Part shown: piece by piece, positions 1 through 8,700 of the stretch
Layout of the letters: each line of letters opens with the position of its first letter
Position numbering within the stretch: the stretch's first letter is position 1
Source: Anaerolineae bacterium
Lineage (GTDB): Bacteria; Chloroflexota; Anaerolineae; Anaerolineales; Villigracilaceae
Assembly: GCA_017303735.1 (NCBI GenBank)
Contig: JAFLCF010000098.1
Location: 1 to 16,485, forward strand
Direction of reading: 5' to 3'
Length of the DNA stretch: 16,485 nucleotides
The notes under the pieces: model-generated
What the model was told of the DNA's origin: nothing
The model's input: the letters and a program-made list of their open reading frames with translations, nothing else
Database searches by the model: none
Position numbers and translations under genes: made by a program

Positions 1-57
1 AGACTTTTCCCCAAGCCCGCGCCCCGATGTCGGATTGACGATCACAAAGTATCTCAT
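1..57 (-). CDS. Diacylglycerol kinase / lipid kinase family protein, N-terminal fragment (cut by window edge)
   Basis: Only the first 19 codons lie in the window. They read MRYFVIVNPTSGRGLGEKS, a short beta strand followed by the NPxSG(xG) glycine-rich motif that opens the catalytic domain of the DAGK/YegS/sphingosine-kinase-like family (NTP-dependent lipid kinases). The ATG at 57-55 is preceded by a good Shine-Dalgarno sequence, GGGAG at 67-63, five bases upstream. It lies 33 nt downstream of the stop of the nucleotidyltransferase gene on the same strand, so it is probably the third gene of that operon. The family call rests on this motif alone. The substrate cannot be named, and the rest of the protein is outside the window. 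Confidence 0.6.
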   Translation of the reverse strand, partial: MRYFVIVNPTSGRGLGEKS

Positions 58-90
58 GTGCGCTCCCAATACAAAAGTGTGGCGAGTGTA

Positions 91-657
91 TCACAGGGAC
101 GGTTTATATTTCAAGTAATCTTCGGGTGTGTCGAGGTCCTGCAACACGGTCGGCGTTTCCACGGGCACATATTCGATCTCAGCGCTGTGGGCGTTCAAAA
201 ATTCACGCAGCGAAACATCCTGTAGCCCAAGCATTTCCTCCCATAATGGGCGCGCCGCCAACCAGGGATGTCCGCGCCGCATTTGATAACTCGGCACCAC
301 CAGATTCGCTCCGCTTTTGACGAAGGCTTCGCAGACGCTGCGCACGCTTCTTTCTTCCATTTGGGGCTGGTCACCCAAACAGATCAGCGTTGCCTGCGCT
401 GCCGGCTTTTGGATCCGCACCCCAGCCTTCAACGAGGAGAGCATGTCGCCATCGTCGTTGAGCATCACTCGTATGGGCAGGTGCTCAACACTCGGCAGGA
501 TATCCGAATGGGTCACGAGCACAATATCTTCCATGCCTGCATCTTGCAAGGTGCGTATGACCCTCCCAAGCACGGTCGTATTACCCCAGGGCATCAGCAT
601 CTTTTGCTGCCCCATGCGCGTAGACTTTCCTGCCGCCAACACAATCGCTGATATCAT
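91..657 (-). CDS. MocA-like nucleotidyltransferase (molybdenum cofactor cytidylyltransferase type)
   Basis: This is a 188-residue single-domain enzyme of the MobA/MocA (NTP_transf_3) family, which joins a nucleotide to molybdopterin. The nucleotide-binding loop LAAGKSTRMG covers residues 7-16, followed by K19. The metal-site motif GDQP is at 95-98 and the C-terminal signature DLDTPEDY at 174-181. The LAAG form of the loop is typical of MocA (CTP, making the cytosine-dinucleotide cofactor), whereas MobA (GTP) usually has LAGG, so the CTP type is favoured. I chose the ATG at 657 because it gives the canonical short N-terminus and has GGTGA (666-662) just upstream. A GTG at 672 in the same frame would add five residues and overlap the upstream gene by 11 nt. 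The gene follows the YqeC-MocA fusion by 4 nt, so the two are probably translationally coupled. Why a second transferase is present is unknown; different cofactor or enzyme partners is one possibility. Confidence 0.85.
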   Translation of the reverse strand: MISAIVLAAGKSTRMGQQKMLMPWGNTTVLGRVIRTLQDAGMEDIVLVTHSDILPSVEHLPIRVMLNDDGDMLSSLKAGVRIQKPAAQATLICLGDQPQMEERSVRSVCEAFVKSGANLVVPSYQMRRGHPWLAARPLWEEMLGLQDVSLREFLNAHSAEIEYVPVETPTVLQDLDTPEDYLKYKPSL

Positions 658-661
658 ATTT

Positions 662-1996
662 TCACCATTCACTATTCTCTATCTTTTTCAACCGTTCATA
701 ATCTTCTGGCTTGTCCACATCGAAGATCAAGATGTCGTCATGCCAGGGGAGGTAAGAGACTTTGTGCTTGTCAAATATGCCGCGTCCGCCCACGTCACCT
801 TGCAGCGTTAAGAGACTTGGAAATGTGACACGGTCAAACAAGACCGGGTTGGCGCGTTTTTCTTCCAACACCAACGGCGCGAGGATCGCTTGCATGTCAC
901 TGGCGTGTGCTTCCACCAATGCGCGGATGACCTCTACGGGAATCTGCGGCTGGTCTGCAAGCAGAAAGATGGCAGAGCCCACATTCGCTGACAATGCAGA
1001 GATGCCTGCTTTGATGGATGTGCTTTGTCCCTGCTCATAGTCCGCGTTGTAGACGATGCTCACAGGCAGGTCTTGGATTTCCGCTTCGATCTCAACGTGG
1101 CGAAAGCCGGTAACCACCACCACAGGCTCGAGCGCAGAACGAAGCGCGGTCTCCGTCACATGCCGAATGAACGATTTCCCATTCCAGTCCAGCAGTTGCT
1201 TAGGCTGACCATATCGGCTCGAACTTCCCGCAGCGAGGATGATGCCCGCCGTCTTTTCTATGGTTTGCAAGTTGTTTTGTTGCAACGAACCGACGATGAC
1301 CGAGTCGTACACCTTGAGCAATTCCCGCGCAAGCGTCCCACCAACCGACAGAAGTTCAGGTGTATCTGCCTGGTTGAGCAACGCGATCTTTTTTGCGTTG
1401 GGCGGAATATTTTTCAATGCACCCAGCGGGTGGGTGAGTGTTTTGAAGAGCGCCTGTGCTGTGATGGTTTCGCCAATCGCAAGCCCACTGAGCTGCGAAA
1501 AGATTTCTGCACGATGGACATGCTCATCGTGCAGCGCTTTGCCCAAGCCGCTTAGCCCAGAAACGTAAATGACGAGATCAGAGAATTCTGGAATGGGCGG
1601 TTCGTGTTCGGCAGGCGCCTTAAGCGGTTTCTGCCGTGACCCATCAGCCTCGATAAGAAGGTAGGTTTCTTCTAATTCTCGCTTTGCGCGTAGCCAGTTC
1701 AGGGCGTTTTGGGAGATAGGGTTGGTTCGCTCTTTATCAACTTCACCTGTAACAAGCACAACCCCTTCATGTGGAAGGTTGATTTCATTTGTATCTCTTG
1801 CAATGATGTGGTGGTCAGCCAGTGAAGTTTGCCAGCTTCCAAGATGCGTCGTGGCGGTGACGAAGATCGATTTCTTTTGGTTGAGCAACAGCCGCGCAAG
1901 CTGAAAGAGGGCAGTGGTCTTGCCGCCAGAGCCGACGAAGCTGATCACATACGGTTTCGGCGAATTATCGAGACGAAGCGCTTGTAATAGGTCCAT
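662..1996 (-). CDS. YqeC-MocA fusion: molybdenum hydroxylase accessory protein with cytidylyltransferase domain
   Basis: This 444-residue protein has two domains. Residues about 1-240 match YqeC, the accessory protein associated with selenium-dependent molybdenum hydroxylases: a P-loop-like GSGGKTT at 22-28, TATTH at 47-51, and the diagnostic EADGSRQKPLKAP at 116-128 followed by HEPPIP. Residues about 249-444 are a MocA-type nucleotidyltransferase with LAAGSSSRYG at 254-263, K266, the metal motif ADQP at 347-350 and FDVDKPEDY at 425-433. YqeC and MocA are usually separate genes, and fusion supports a shared pathway for maturing xanthine-dehydrogenase-family enzymes. The open frame extends upstream to 2131, but that 45-residue extension has no recognisable domain and would run through the divergent promoters and the start of the neighbouring gene. 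I therefore start at the ATG at 1996. No clear Shine-Dalgarno precedes it, so initiation may be nearly leaderless. No molybdenum hydroxylase gene lies in the window. Confidence 0.85.
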   Translation of the reverse strand: MDLLQALRLDNSPKPYVISFVGSGGKTTALFQLARLLLNQKKSIFVTATTHLGSWQTSLADHHIIARDTNEINLPHEGVVLVTGEVDKERTNPISQNALNWLRAKRELEETYLLIEADGSRQKPLKAPAEHEPPIPEFSDLVIYVSGLSGLGKALHDEHVHRAEIFSQLSGLAIGETITAQALFKTLTHPLGALKNIPPNAKKIALLNQADTPELLSVGGTLARELLKVYDSVIVGSLQQNNLQTIEKTAGIILAAGSSSRYGQPKQLLDWNGKSFIRHVTETALRSALEPVVVVTGFRHVEIEAEIQDLPVSIVYNADYEQGQSTSIKAGISALSANVGSAIFLLADQPQIPVEVIRALVEAHASDMQAILAPLVLEEKRANPVLFDRVTFPSLLTLQGDVGGRGIFDKHKVSYLPWHDDILIFDVDKPEDYERLKKIENSEW

Positions 1997-2008
1997 AGAG
2001 TTACTATT

Positions 2009-2048
2009 ATTGTAATTGTATGATAAAAAGCACGATTCGGTATCCCAA
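2009..2048 (-). promoter_or_regulatory. Candidate promoter for the YqeC-MocA operon
   Basis: Read on the minus strand, TTGGGA (2048-2043) and TATCAT (2025-2020) are separated by 17 bp, a plausible sigma-70-type pair. Two overlapping TACAAT hexamers follow at 2020-2015 and 2014-2009 and could serve as alternative -10 boxes. Any of these would give a very short 5' leader before the ATG at 1996, consistent with the lack of a Shine-Dalgarno sequence there. The call is by eye only. Confidence 0.35.
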
Positions 2049-2065
2049 ACCCATGGGGATGGACG

Positions 2066-2071
2066 TATAAT
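2066..2071 (+). promoter_or_regulatory. Candidate -10 box (TATAAT) for the response-regulator gene
   Basis: A perfect TATAAT lies about 42 bp upstream of the plus-strand ATG at 2113. No convincing -35 hexamer is seen at 16-18 bp spacing (the sequence there is around TCCCAA), so an activator may be needed. The same 116-bp gap carries the opposing promoter candidate, so the two transcription units are divergent and could be co-regulated. The ribosome binding site AAGGG (2101-2105) precedes the start by 7 nt. Confidence 0.4.
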
Positions 2072-2112
2072 GAAATCATCATATCCGTTATTGTTAAACC
2101 AAGGGCGAACAC

Positions 2113-3018
2113 ATGGAAAAACCCACTGCATTGATTGTTGAAGATGACCGCGATATTGTTGCCTTGTTCCGGCATGTTTTGGATGTTGCCGGCTATCATA
2201 CCGAGATCATTCTCGATGGAAAAGACGCCATGGATCGTCTCGAAGTGATGCGTCCGAATATCGTTCTTTTGGATCTGCAATTGCCGCGCATGTCTGGTGT
2301 GGAAATACTAAAACGTATGCGCGACGATGAACGCCTCAAACGCGTGCCAGTCGTTGTCATCACTGCCTACGCTCCCTACGCCGACAGTCTGCCCGTCGAG
2401 CCAGATCTGCTGCTTCTAAAGCCAGTGGATATCAATCAACTCAGCAGTCTTGTGCAGCGTCTGCAAGCCACGCAAGGCGCACTTGACGAACCTCCGCATG
2501 ATTTTGTGACCGGGTTATACACGCTGCCCTTCTTCAGCGTGCGGATGACCTTCTCTCTCGAACGCATCAAGCAAAGCTCGTTCCGCCGCTTCGGGGTGCT
2601 CTTCGCGGATGTGCCCCTTCTGGACGAACTCCGTTCGCACCTTAGCGAAACCGAGATGCGAAATTTCCTGCGCAAACTGGCAGACCAGTTCCGCATTACG
2701 CTTCGTCCAACTGACACCATGGCATGGGCAGGAGACCTAAACTTGTTCCTGACTTTGATTGAAGATATCCCCACCCCCGAAGCTCCACTGAAAATCGCCG
2801 GGCGTGTGCGCGATAGCATGAAACGCTTCCTCGAAACCAATGACCGCGGGCTTGGTCTACGCGCGAATGTGGGCGTGCTGTTGTGTGATTCAGAATATGT
2901 GGGAATACAACAAGTGTTGGACGATCTCGAACTGGCGCGCCAGCAATTAATCGCTGGTCTCTATACCAATCCCTGCATCTTTGATCGCGAAATGTTGAAC
3001 CAGCATCGGGAGAAATAA
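2113..3018 (+). CDS. Response regulator with receiver domain and degenerate GGDEF domain
   Basis: This 301-residue protein is predicted cytoplasmic. Residues 5-120 form a CheY-like receiver with all key positions: acidic pair D11/D12, phospho-acceptor D54 in LLDLQLP, T84 and K103 in LLKP. Residues about 128-295 resemble a diguanylate cyclase fold: DFVTGLYTLPFF at 130-141 matches the DxLTGLxNRxxF start of GGDEF domains, and GVLFADV matches the next core strand. Where the active-site GGDEF should be, the protein has AGDLN (206-210), and the FK.iND/GH region is also lost, so it is very unlikely to make cyclic di-GMP. It may act as a nucleotide-binding or protein-interaction module controlled by phosphorylation. 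Nothing shows its partner kinase. It is transcribed divergently from the cofactor operon and convergently with the sensory operon. AAGGG at 2101-2105 is a good ribosome binding site for this start. Confidence 0.85.
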   Translation: MEKPTALIVEDDRDIVALFRHVLDVAGYHTEIILDGKDAMDRLEVMRPNIVLLDLQLPRMSGVEILKRMRDDERLKRVPVVVITAYAPYADSLPVEPDLLLLKPVDINQLSSLVQRLQATQGALDEPPHDFVTGLYTLPFFSVRMTFSLERIKQSSFRRFGVLFADVPLLDELRSHLSETEMRNFLRKLADQFRITLRPTDTMAWAGDLNLFLTLIEDIPTPEAPLKIAGRVRDSMKRFLETNDRGLGLRANVGVLLCDSEYVGIQQVLDDLELARQQLIAGLYTNPCIFDREMLNQHREK

Positions 3019-3049
3019 ACAAGTCAATTGCGATTCCACCCTCAGACAC

Positions 3050-3085
3050 AAACGTCGACGATCAGACACAGACCGTCGACGTTTT
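3050..3085 (+). terminator. Hairpin terminator between convergent genes
   Basis: A perfect 11-bp inverted repeat, AAACGTCGACG (3050-3060) and CGTCGACGTTT (3074-3084), encloses a 13-nt loop, and the right arm runs into TTTT (3082-3085). It starts 32 nt after the response-regulator stop. On the minus strand the stem is followed by TTT only, so it may also terminate the operon ending at 3090, though less efficiently. The whole unit includes an imperfect direct repeat (TCAGACACA at 3042-3050 and 3062-3070). Confidence 0.75.
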
Positions 3086-3089
3086 GATT

Positions 3090-4037
3090 CTATTCAGATG
3101 GACCAAACGTATCCTTGGGCAGCCCCGGCGGGCGGATCCATGATAGCCAGCCGGTTTTTGCAGCAGGCGCAAAGGGAGCGGGTTTTTCGTAGCGTACAAG
3201 GAATAAGCTGGTTCCCAACCCTGCCACCCCAAGCCATTGAGTCAAGGAAAGGCTTTCCCCAAGCAGTAGATTGCTAAAGACGATGGCGATCAAAAGCTCA
3301 GCAAGCCCAAGCAGCGCGGTTTGCATGCCGCCGATCTTTTTTACGCCGAGGAAAAGTGCCACCCGTGAGAAGATGGTGACAAAGGTGAGCCCGACAACCG
3401 GCAGCCAGGGAGCGTTTGCGGGCGGCAGGCTACGGTCAAAGATCAAATAGGCTGGGATAACGACCGCACTCATGGAAAGCAGGGTGTATAAAGCCACTGT
3501 TGGCGCGGGCACTTCGTAAAGCACACGCTGGTTGATGGGCAGATGCATGGCATACAAGACCGCTGATGCGATCATCATGGCAACGCCGGTGAGATCCATT
3601 GGGTGGTCGGGAACGTTGGTCAGCAGCAACACGGCAATGGTTGCAAGTGAAATGCGAAAGATCGTCAGACGGCTGGGAGGCTGATGGTCAAGGATCAGCC
3701 ACAGGGCGACAAAGAACGGGTAAAGGGAGTAGAGCAACTGCCCGAGGCTGGCATCCAGCCGTTGAAGGGCGAGATAATAAAAGAGGGAACCGAGTCCATT
3801 GATGGCACCAGCAAGAATGCAGCCGATCAAACCCACTGGAAAGATATATAAGAACCGGCGGTAGAACAACAGCATCACAAGCAGCAAAATGCCCGCCGCA
3901 AACCCTGTGCGCAGGGCGACGACTGCAAAAGGGCTAAACCCTTGTGTGATGGCGAGTTTTCCAAATACGGGGGCAAACCCTAAAAAGATCGCAGAGCTAA
4001 ACGCCGCCAGTACCCCGGCTGTATATTTTTTCGTCAA
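3090..4037 (-). CDS. EamA/DMT-superfamily transporter (10 membrane helices), possible amino-acid exporter
   Basis: This 315-residue very hydrophobic protein shows the two-repeat EamA plan: about five helices in residues 6-140 and five more in about 148-285. The second repeat ends in the typical stretch with LLIAIVFSNLLLGE before the last helix. A short proline-rich tail of about 28 residues, probably cytoplasmic, follows. DMT/EamA members export or exchange small metabolites, and RhtA (threonine/homoserine) belongs to this superfamily. Substrate cannot be read from sequence. Position 24 nt after the threonine synthase fusion suggests threonine or a related amino acid, which is inference. The start is TTG at 4037, with AAAAGG at 4052-4047 upstream; the next in-frame Met is past residue 50 and would remove the first helix. 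It is the last gene of the long minus-strand operon and ends just before the shared hairpin. Confidence 0.85.
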   Translation of the reverse strand: MTKKYTAGVLAAFSSAIFLGFAPVFGKLAITQGFSPFAVVALRTGFAAGILLLVMLLFYRRFLYIFPVGLIGCILAGAINGLGSLFYYLALQRLDASLGQLLYSLYPFFVALWLILDHQPPSRLTIFRISLATIAVLLLTNVPDHPMDLTGVAMMIASAVLYAMHLPINQRVLYEVPAPTVALYTLLSMSAVVIPAYLIFDRSLPPANAPWLPVVGLTFVTIFSRVALFLGVKKIGGMQTALLGLAELLIAIVFSNLLLGESLSLTQWLGVAGLGTSLFLVRYEKPAPFAPAAKTGWLSWIRPPGLPKDTFGPSE

Positions 4038-4061
4038 TCGCGCCAGCCTTTTCAGATAAAA

Positions 4062-5717
4062 CTATTTCAGAAGAGCCTTAACCTCGTCTAAAAATTCATC
4101 ATTGAGGAAATCACCTTTTTGCAAAAGCGCCTGAATATGCCCGCTGAGACGGTTCTTTTCATCAGGTGTGAGTTCCTTTGCAGTGGCAACAATGACAGGG
4201 ATGGTGGCGGTCTCAGGGTTGGCGCGTAGCGATTCGATGACGGAGAAGCCGTCCATTTCGGGCATCATTAGGTCGAGGATCACAAGGTCGGGTAGTTCAC
4301 GCTGGATCAGGTCCAGACCTTCTCGTCCGTTCTCTGCTTCGAGAATGGTAAAGTTGCCTTGTGACTGTAAAATGCGGCGGATCAGGCGGCGTGCTTCAAG
4401 GGTATCCTCCACAATGGCAACCTTGGGGAAGCGCTCGGGTGCAACCTGATTGAGCGCAGAAAGCAGACCCTCTTCTTGTGGAGCCTGGGTCACCGTGGGG
4501 AACTTTACATCGCGCGACCAGTTTTCACCCAAAATGCCCTGTTCGGCTGGCATGGTATGCCCCGTGCAGTTGACCACCACCGTATCACTTGGTTTGATAA
4601 CACCTGCACGAATCAACTTAAAGAGCCCGGCAAATGCAGCACCAGCAGCGGGTTCTGCTGAGATCCCTTCCATCTTTGCGAGTACATGCATGGCGCGGAA
4701 GGCTTCTTCATCGGTGACACTTTCAAATGCACCGTTAGTCGAGTCGACATGATTTTTTAGGAATTCATATGCGCGTCCGGGGTCGCCGGTGGCAAGTGTT
4801 TCTATGCGAGTTTTGGGGTTGGTAACCGGCTCTGCCTTGGAAAGCCCTTGCTTCCAGCTGTGTACCATGGGGGCACAGCCATCCGCTTGAATGGGACCAA
4901 AGGCGGGAATCTTTTCGATCCAGCCCATCTGCTGCATTTCACGAAATCCCTTATGGACGCCTAACGGTCCCATCCCGCCGCTAATTGCTTGCACATACCA
5001 ATCCGGGGTGCGCAGGGGAGTATTTTCTCCGGGTCCTAGGGCGAAGGTGAGTTGCTCGGCGATTTCAAAGGCAATGGTTTTCATGGCTTCGATGGATGTG
5101 ATCGTGCGCGCGCCCATATCGAGATATAGTTTTCGTTGACGGGCGAACTCCGAAGCGACCTGCTTGCATTGGTCATACGACCCTGTGATCTTGATGACCT
5201 GGCTTCCGTACAGGGCGATCTCACGCATCTTCACCGATGGCACAAGGCTGGTAACGAACGCCCAAAGTTTCATCCCCGCCCGCGATGCGTAGGCAGAGTA
5301 GGCAATGGCAACATTGCCCGTTGAAGCGGCAACCATTTCAGTGATACCGGCTTCTTTCAAAGCGGCAATGGTAACCGCTGCCTGACGGTCTTTGAACGAA
5401 GCGGTGGGTCCCTGACGTTCGTCTTTGATGAAGATATTGGGGCAGCCCAGCATCATCCCCAAATTGACTGCGCGGATCAGCGGACTATATCCTTCACCCA
5501 GCGAGAGACTGATATTTGGGTTGCGTACCGGGAGCAATTCACGATACCGCCATAAGTCTTGCTGGCGGGTCTTGAGCTTTTCTGGAAGGGTCTTGCCGAT
5601 CAGTTCGTAGTCATATTCGGCTTCGCGCCATTGGCTGCCGCATTTTGGGCAGACGGTGGAAGTTGGAAAATATGGCGCATTATGTCCGCAATCCAGACAT
5701 TTGATAATGAATGACAC
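4062..5717 (-). CDS. Threonine synthase fused to a C-terminal receiver (REC) domain
   Basis: This 551-residue fusion is predicted cytoplasmic. Residues 7-26 form a zinc ribbon (C7xxC10, C23xxC26). Residues about 60-400 are a PLP-dependent fold-type II enzyme of the threonine synthase family (O-phosphohomoserine to threonine): SFKDRQ with the PLP lysine K109, ASTGN at 131-135, SGGMGP at 246-251 and NCTGHT at 383-388. After a linker of about 30 residues, 432-551 is a complete CheY-like receiver: E437/D438, phospho-acceptor D482 in LDLMMPEMDG, T512 and K534. Ordinary threonine synthase has no receiver, so this suggests direct control of the enzyme by phosphorylation. The start is GTG at 5717 with a strong AGGAG at 5728-5724. 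The gene follows the hybrid kinase by 13 nt, making that kinase the obvious donor, and is followed by the transporter. The frame is continuous with no sign of a sequencing fusion. A related PLP enzyme with another substrate remains possible. Confidence 0.88.
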   Translation of the reverse strand: MSFIIKCLDCGHNAPYFPTSTVCPKCGSQWREAEYDYELIGKTLPEKLKTRQQDLWRYRELLPVRNPNISLSLGEGYSPLIRAVNLGMMLGCPNIFIKDERQGPTASFKDRQAAVTIAALKEAGITEMVAASTGNVAIAYSAYASRAGMKLWAFVTSLVPSVKMREIALYGSQVIKITGSYDQCKQVASEFARQRKLYLDMGARTITSIEAMKTIAFEIAEQLTFALGPGENTPLRTPDWYVQAISGGMGPLGVHKGFREMQQMGWIEKIPAFGPIQADGCAPMVHSWKQGLSKAEPVTNPKTRIETLATGDPGRAYEFLKNHVDSTNGAFESVTDEEAFRAMHVLAKMEGISAEPAAGAAFAGLFKLIRAGVIKPSDTVVVNCTGHTMPAEQGILGENWSRDVKFPTVTQAPQEEGLLSALNQVAPERFPKVAIVEDTLEARRLIRRILQSQGNFTILEAENGREGLDLIQRELPDLVILDLMMPEMDGFSVIESLRANPETATIPVIVATAKELTPDEKNRLSGHIQALLQKGDFLNDEFLDEVKALLK

Positions 5718-5730
5718 GTAGTACTCCTGT

Positions 5731-8700
5731 TTATCTTTTTGCCTGCAAGCGGTCGAGTGAACGCTGAATGGACGTTAATAGTTCCTTTTCGTTAAAGGAG
5801 CCCTTCGTAAGCAAGCGTTGACCCAGTTCTTTTAGTTTGTTCTTCTGCTCGAGGGTCACGTCCATACCGCTGATGACGATGGCGGGAATATCGCGCAGCC
5901 TTGCATCGGCTTGCATTTGCTCAATGATCTGGAAGCCGTCCAAGTCTGGCATGAATAGATCGAGAATGATGGCATGTGGCGGGTTGCCGGAGGATATGAT
6001 CGTCCAACCGTTGCGTCCACCTTCTGCCAGAATGGGTTTATAACGGCCATCGTCGGTCAGCATTTTGCCGATCAGACGCAGGTCATTGGGGTTATCGTCC
6101 ACCACGAGCACTTCGCGAATGGAGCCATCTGCATTCAACCGATCGAGCGAATTGACAATATCTTCTTCCAGGATCGGCTTGACCAGATAATCGGATGCGC
6201 CGAGGTTGAACCCTCGTTCGATATCTTCAACGATACTGCAAATGATAACCGGAATATTGCGAGTCTGCGGATCTGCTTTTAGGGCATCCAACACGGTCCA
6301 ACCGTCGGTGCCTGGCATCATAATATCCAATGTAATGGCAAACGGTCTGACCTTCTTCGCGAATTCCACCGCACGCTTTGGTTCGGTCAGAGGGATCACA
6401 TGATACCCCTGCGGCTGGAGGTAGCGTTCATACAAACCGATCACTTGCGGATCGTCATCGATCGTTAGAATGCTTTTGCTGCTTTCGAAATCATATTCAC
6501 TTTCCTTGTGATAAAGAGGCAGGGTAAAGTGGAAGGTGCTTCCTGAGCCTTCGGCGCTTTCGACCCAGATCCTACCGCCATGCATGTTGATCAACTGCTG
6601 ACAGATGGAAAGTCCCAGCCCTGTGCCGCCACTTTTGCGCGTGGGAGAGGCGTCTACTTGTGAGAATGCGAGGAACAGTTTTTCCTGATCTTTTTCCGAA
6701 ATACCCGGACCCGTATCGGTGACGCTGATCTTTATCTGTTTTTTGCCGTTTTCATCCTTGAATGGCACGACATTCACCGTGATGGCGCCCTCTTCTGTAA
6801 ATTTCGCCGCATTGGAAAGCAGGTTGATCATCACCTGCCTGACGCGGATCGCATCTGCCCGAACGCTGGGAAGATTTGGCTCGACGAACTGCTTCATTTG
6901 GATCGGTTTATCCTTGATCAGACCGCTCATGGTAGACATGACACTGTGAACCAGATCTGCGATATTGACCTCGTCGAAGGCGAGTTCCATCTTGCCGGCT
7001 TCGATCTTGGCAAGGTCGAGAATATCGTTGATGAGCCCGAGCAGGTGCTGCCCTGAATTGTAGATGGCGGTCAAGTCCTGCTGCATCAGGTCGGTCACGG
7101 GACCATCAATGCCTTTCAAGATAACGCGCGAAAAACCGATGATGGAGTTAAGCGGAGTACGTAACTCATGGCTCATATTGGCGAGGAACTGACTCTTCAA
7201 CCGGTCGATCTCGCGCATTTCCATGACCGCTTGCTGCGAAAGTTCGAAGGAGCGGGCATTATCGATCGCAACCGCGACCTGATCTGCAAGCGTTTGAAGA
7301 ACCGAGATCTCATCCTCAGTAAAGGCATCTTCCTGCTTTGCCTGAATGTCGATCACACCAATGATGCGGGAACTGATCCGCAGCGGGATGGCGACTTCTG
7401 CACGAGTATCTGGCAGGAGAGGGTTTACCTCATAGAGCGGATGATCGACCACATTATTCACAACCAGGACTTCACCGGTTGAAGCTGCCATTCCCACGAT
7501 GGTTTTATCGTTGAGATGGACAGAGTGCTCCAGCTTTTTCATTTCTGCGCCTGCTGTGCCTGTGGCTTCTTTAAGCACGGCGTTAAAGCCCGTCTCTTCC
7601 ACAATGAAGATCGCAGCATGATAGAAACGGAAGCGTTCGATGATTAGATTGACCGTGCGGGCAAAGATGGTGTTCAGGTCGAGGATGGAGGTGACCAGTT
7701 TGCCGATCTCTGCCGACACCGCCAGGTATTCATTTCGGCGGCGGATCGCTTCTTCTGCATTTTTTCTTTCAGTAATATCTCTTGCCACCCAGAAGACACT
7801 GTTCTCATCCATTCGGCTCAAGTTTGCCAGGAACCAAAGCGATTGACCGCCGATGAGTAACTCATATTCAAAGGTTACTTTTTCAGGGTTCGAGAGCGCC
7901 TCGCGGACTTTGCCAAGGAAATTATCGGCAACCGCTTCAGGCAGGAGTTCATGGAATGTCTTTCCCAGCATTTCCTGAGGTGGGCGCACCAAAAGAGCCG
8001 GGTTTGTAGGCGCGATCTGTATATAACGACCTTCACGGTTGATCACCAAAACGATGTCTTCCATGGCGCTGAACAGGGTGCGCAGGTTTTTTTCAGAAAC
8101 GTCAATGCGTTCAAAGAGACTGCTTTTTTGAATGGCGGTCGCGGTTTGCAGCACAATCGTCTCAAGCGTGCGTAGTTCGTTTTGGGTAATGATACGGTTT
8201 GCATCATGAAAGGCAACGCCAATGGTGCCGATCACCTCTTCATCAGAAAGCAAGGGCAGTATCAAAAGGTTTTTAGTGCCGCGCTCCTCAAGAATATCCT
8301 TTATGGGCAGGGCTAATGGGTTTGTCGCCACATCCTTGATGAACACCGGTTTTCGGGTGCGAAGCACTTCTTCTGTTGCCAGGTTGCCCTTGATAGGGAT
8401 AAGCAGACCAAGGTCTGTTGGCGGTTCAAGAGTTGGTGTGGCTTCTGCTCTCAAGACCAGAGAGGTTTTCTCACTATTGATCAACGCAATCCCTACGTTT
8501 TGTGCGTTAAGCAATTCCACCAGGTTATCTGCAACATTTTGTAATGTACTTTGCAGGTCTAATGAACCGGAAACAGAAGTAACAACTTGGTTGACGATTG
8601 AAAGCTCTTGTGCGCGTAATTGCGTTTCTTGAAAGAGGCGCGCATTTTCCAATGCCAAAGAAAGCTGGTCAGTCACTTGCCGGATGAGTAGTTGTTCATC

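Noticed and set aside
317..811. Plus-strand open frame of 164 codons spanning two minus-strand genes
   Set aside because: It crosses the junction of two recognised genes antisense and has no motif, so it is a shadow frame.
1025..1555. Plus-strand open frame of 176 codons opposite the YqeC-MocA gene
   Set aside because: The opposite strand encodes the well-supported YqeC-MocA protein; this translation is arginine- and histidine-rich with no domain.
1997..2131. N-terminal extension of the YqeC-MocA frame by 45 residues
   Set aside because: It would overlap the divergent gene's start and both promoter candidates, and family members begin near residue 46.
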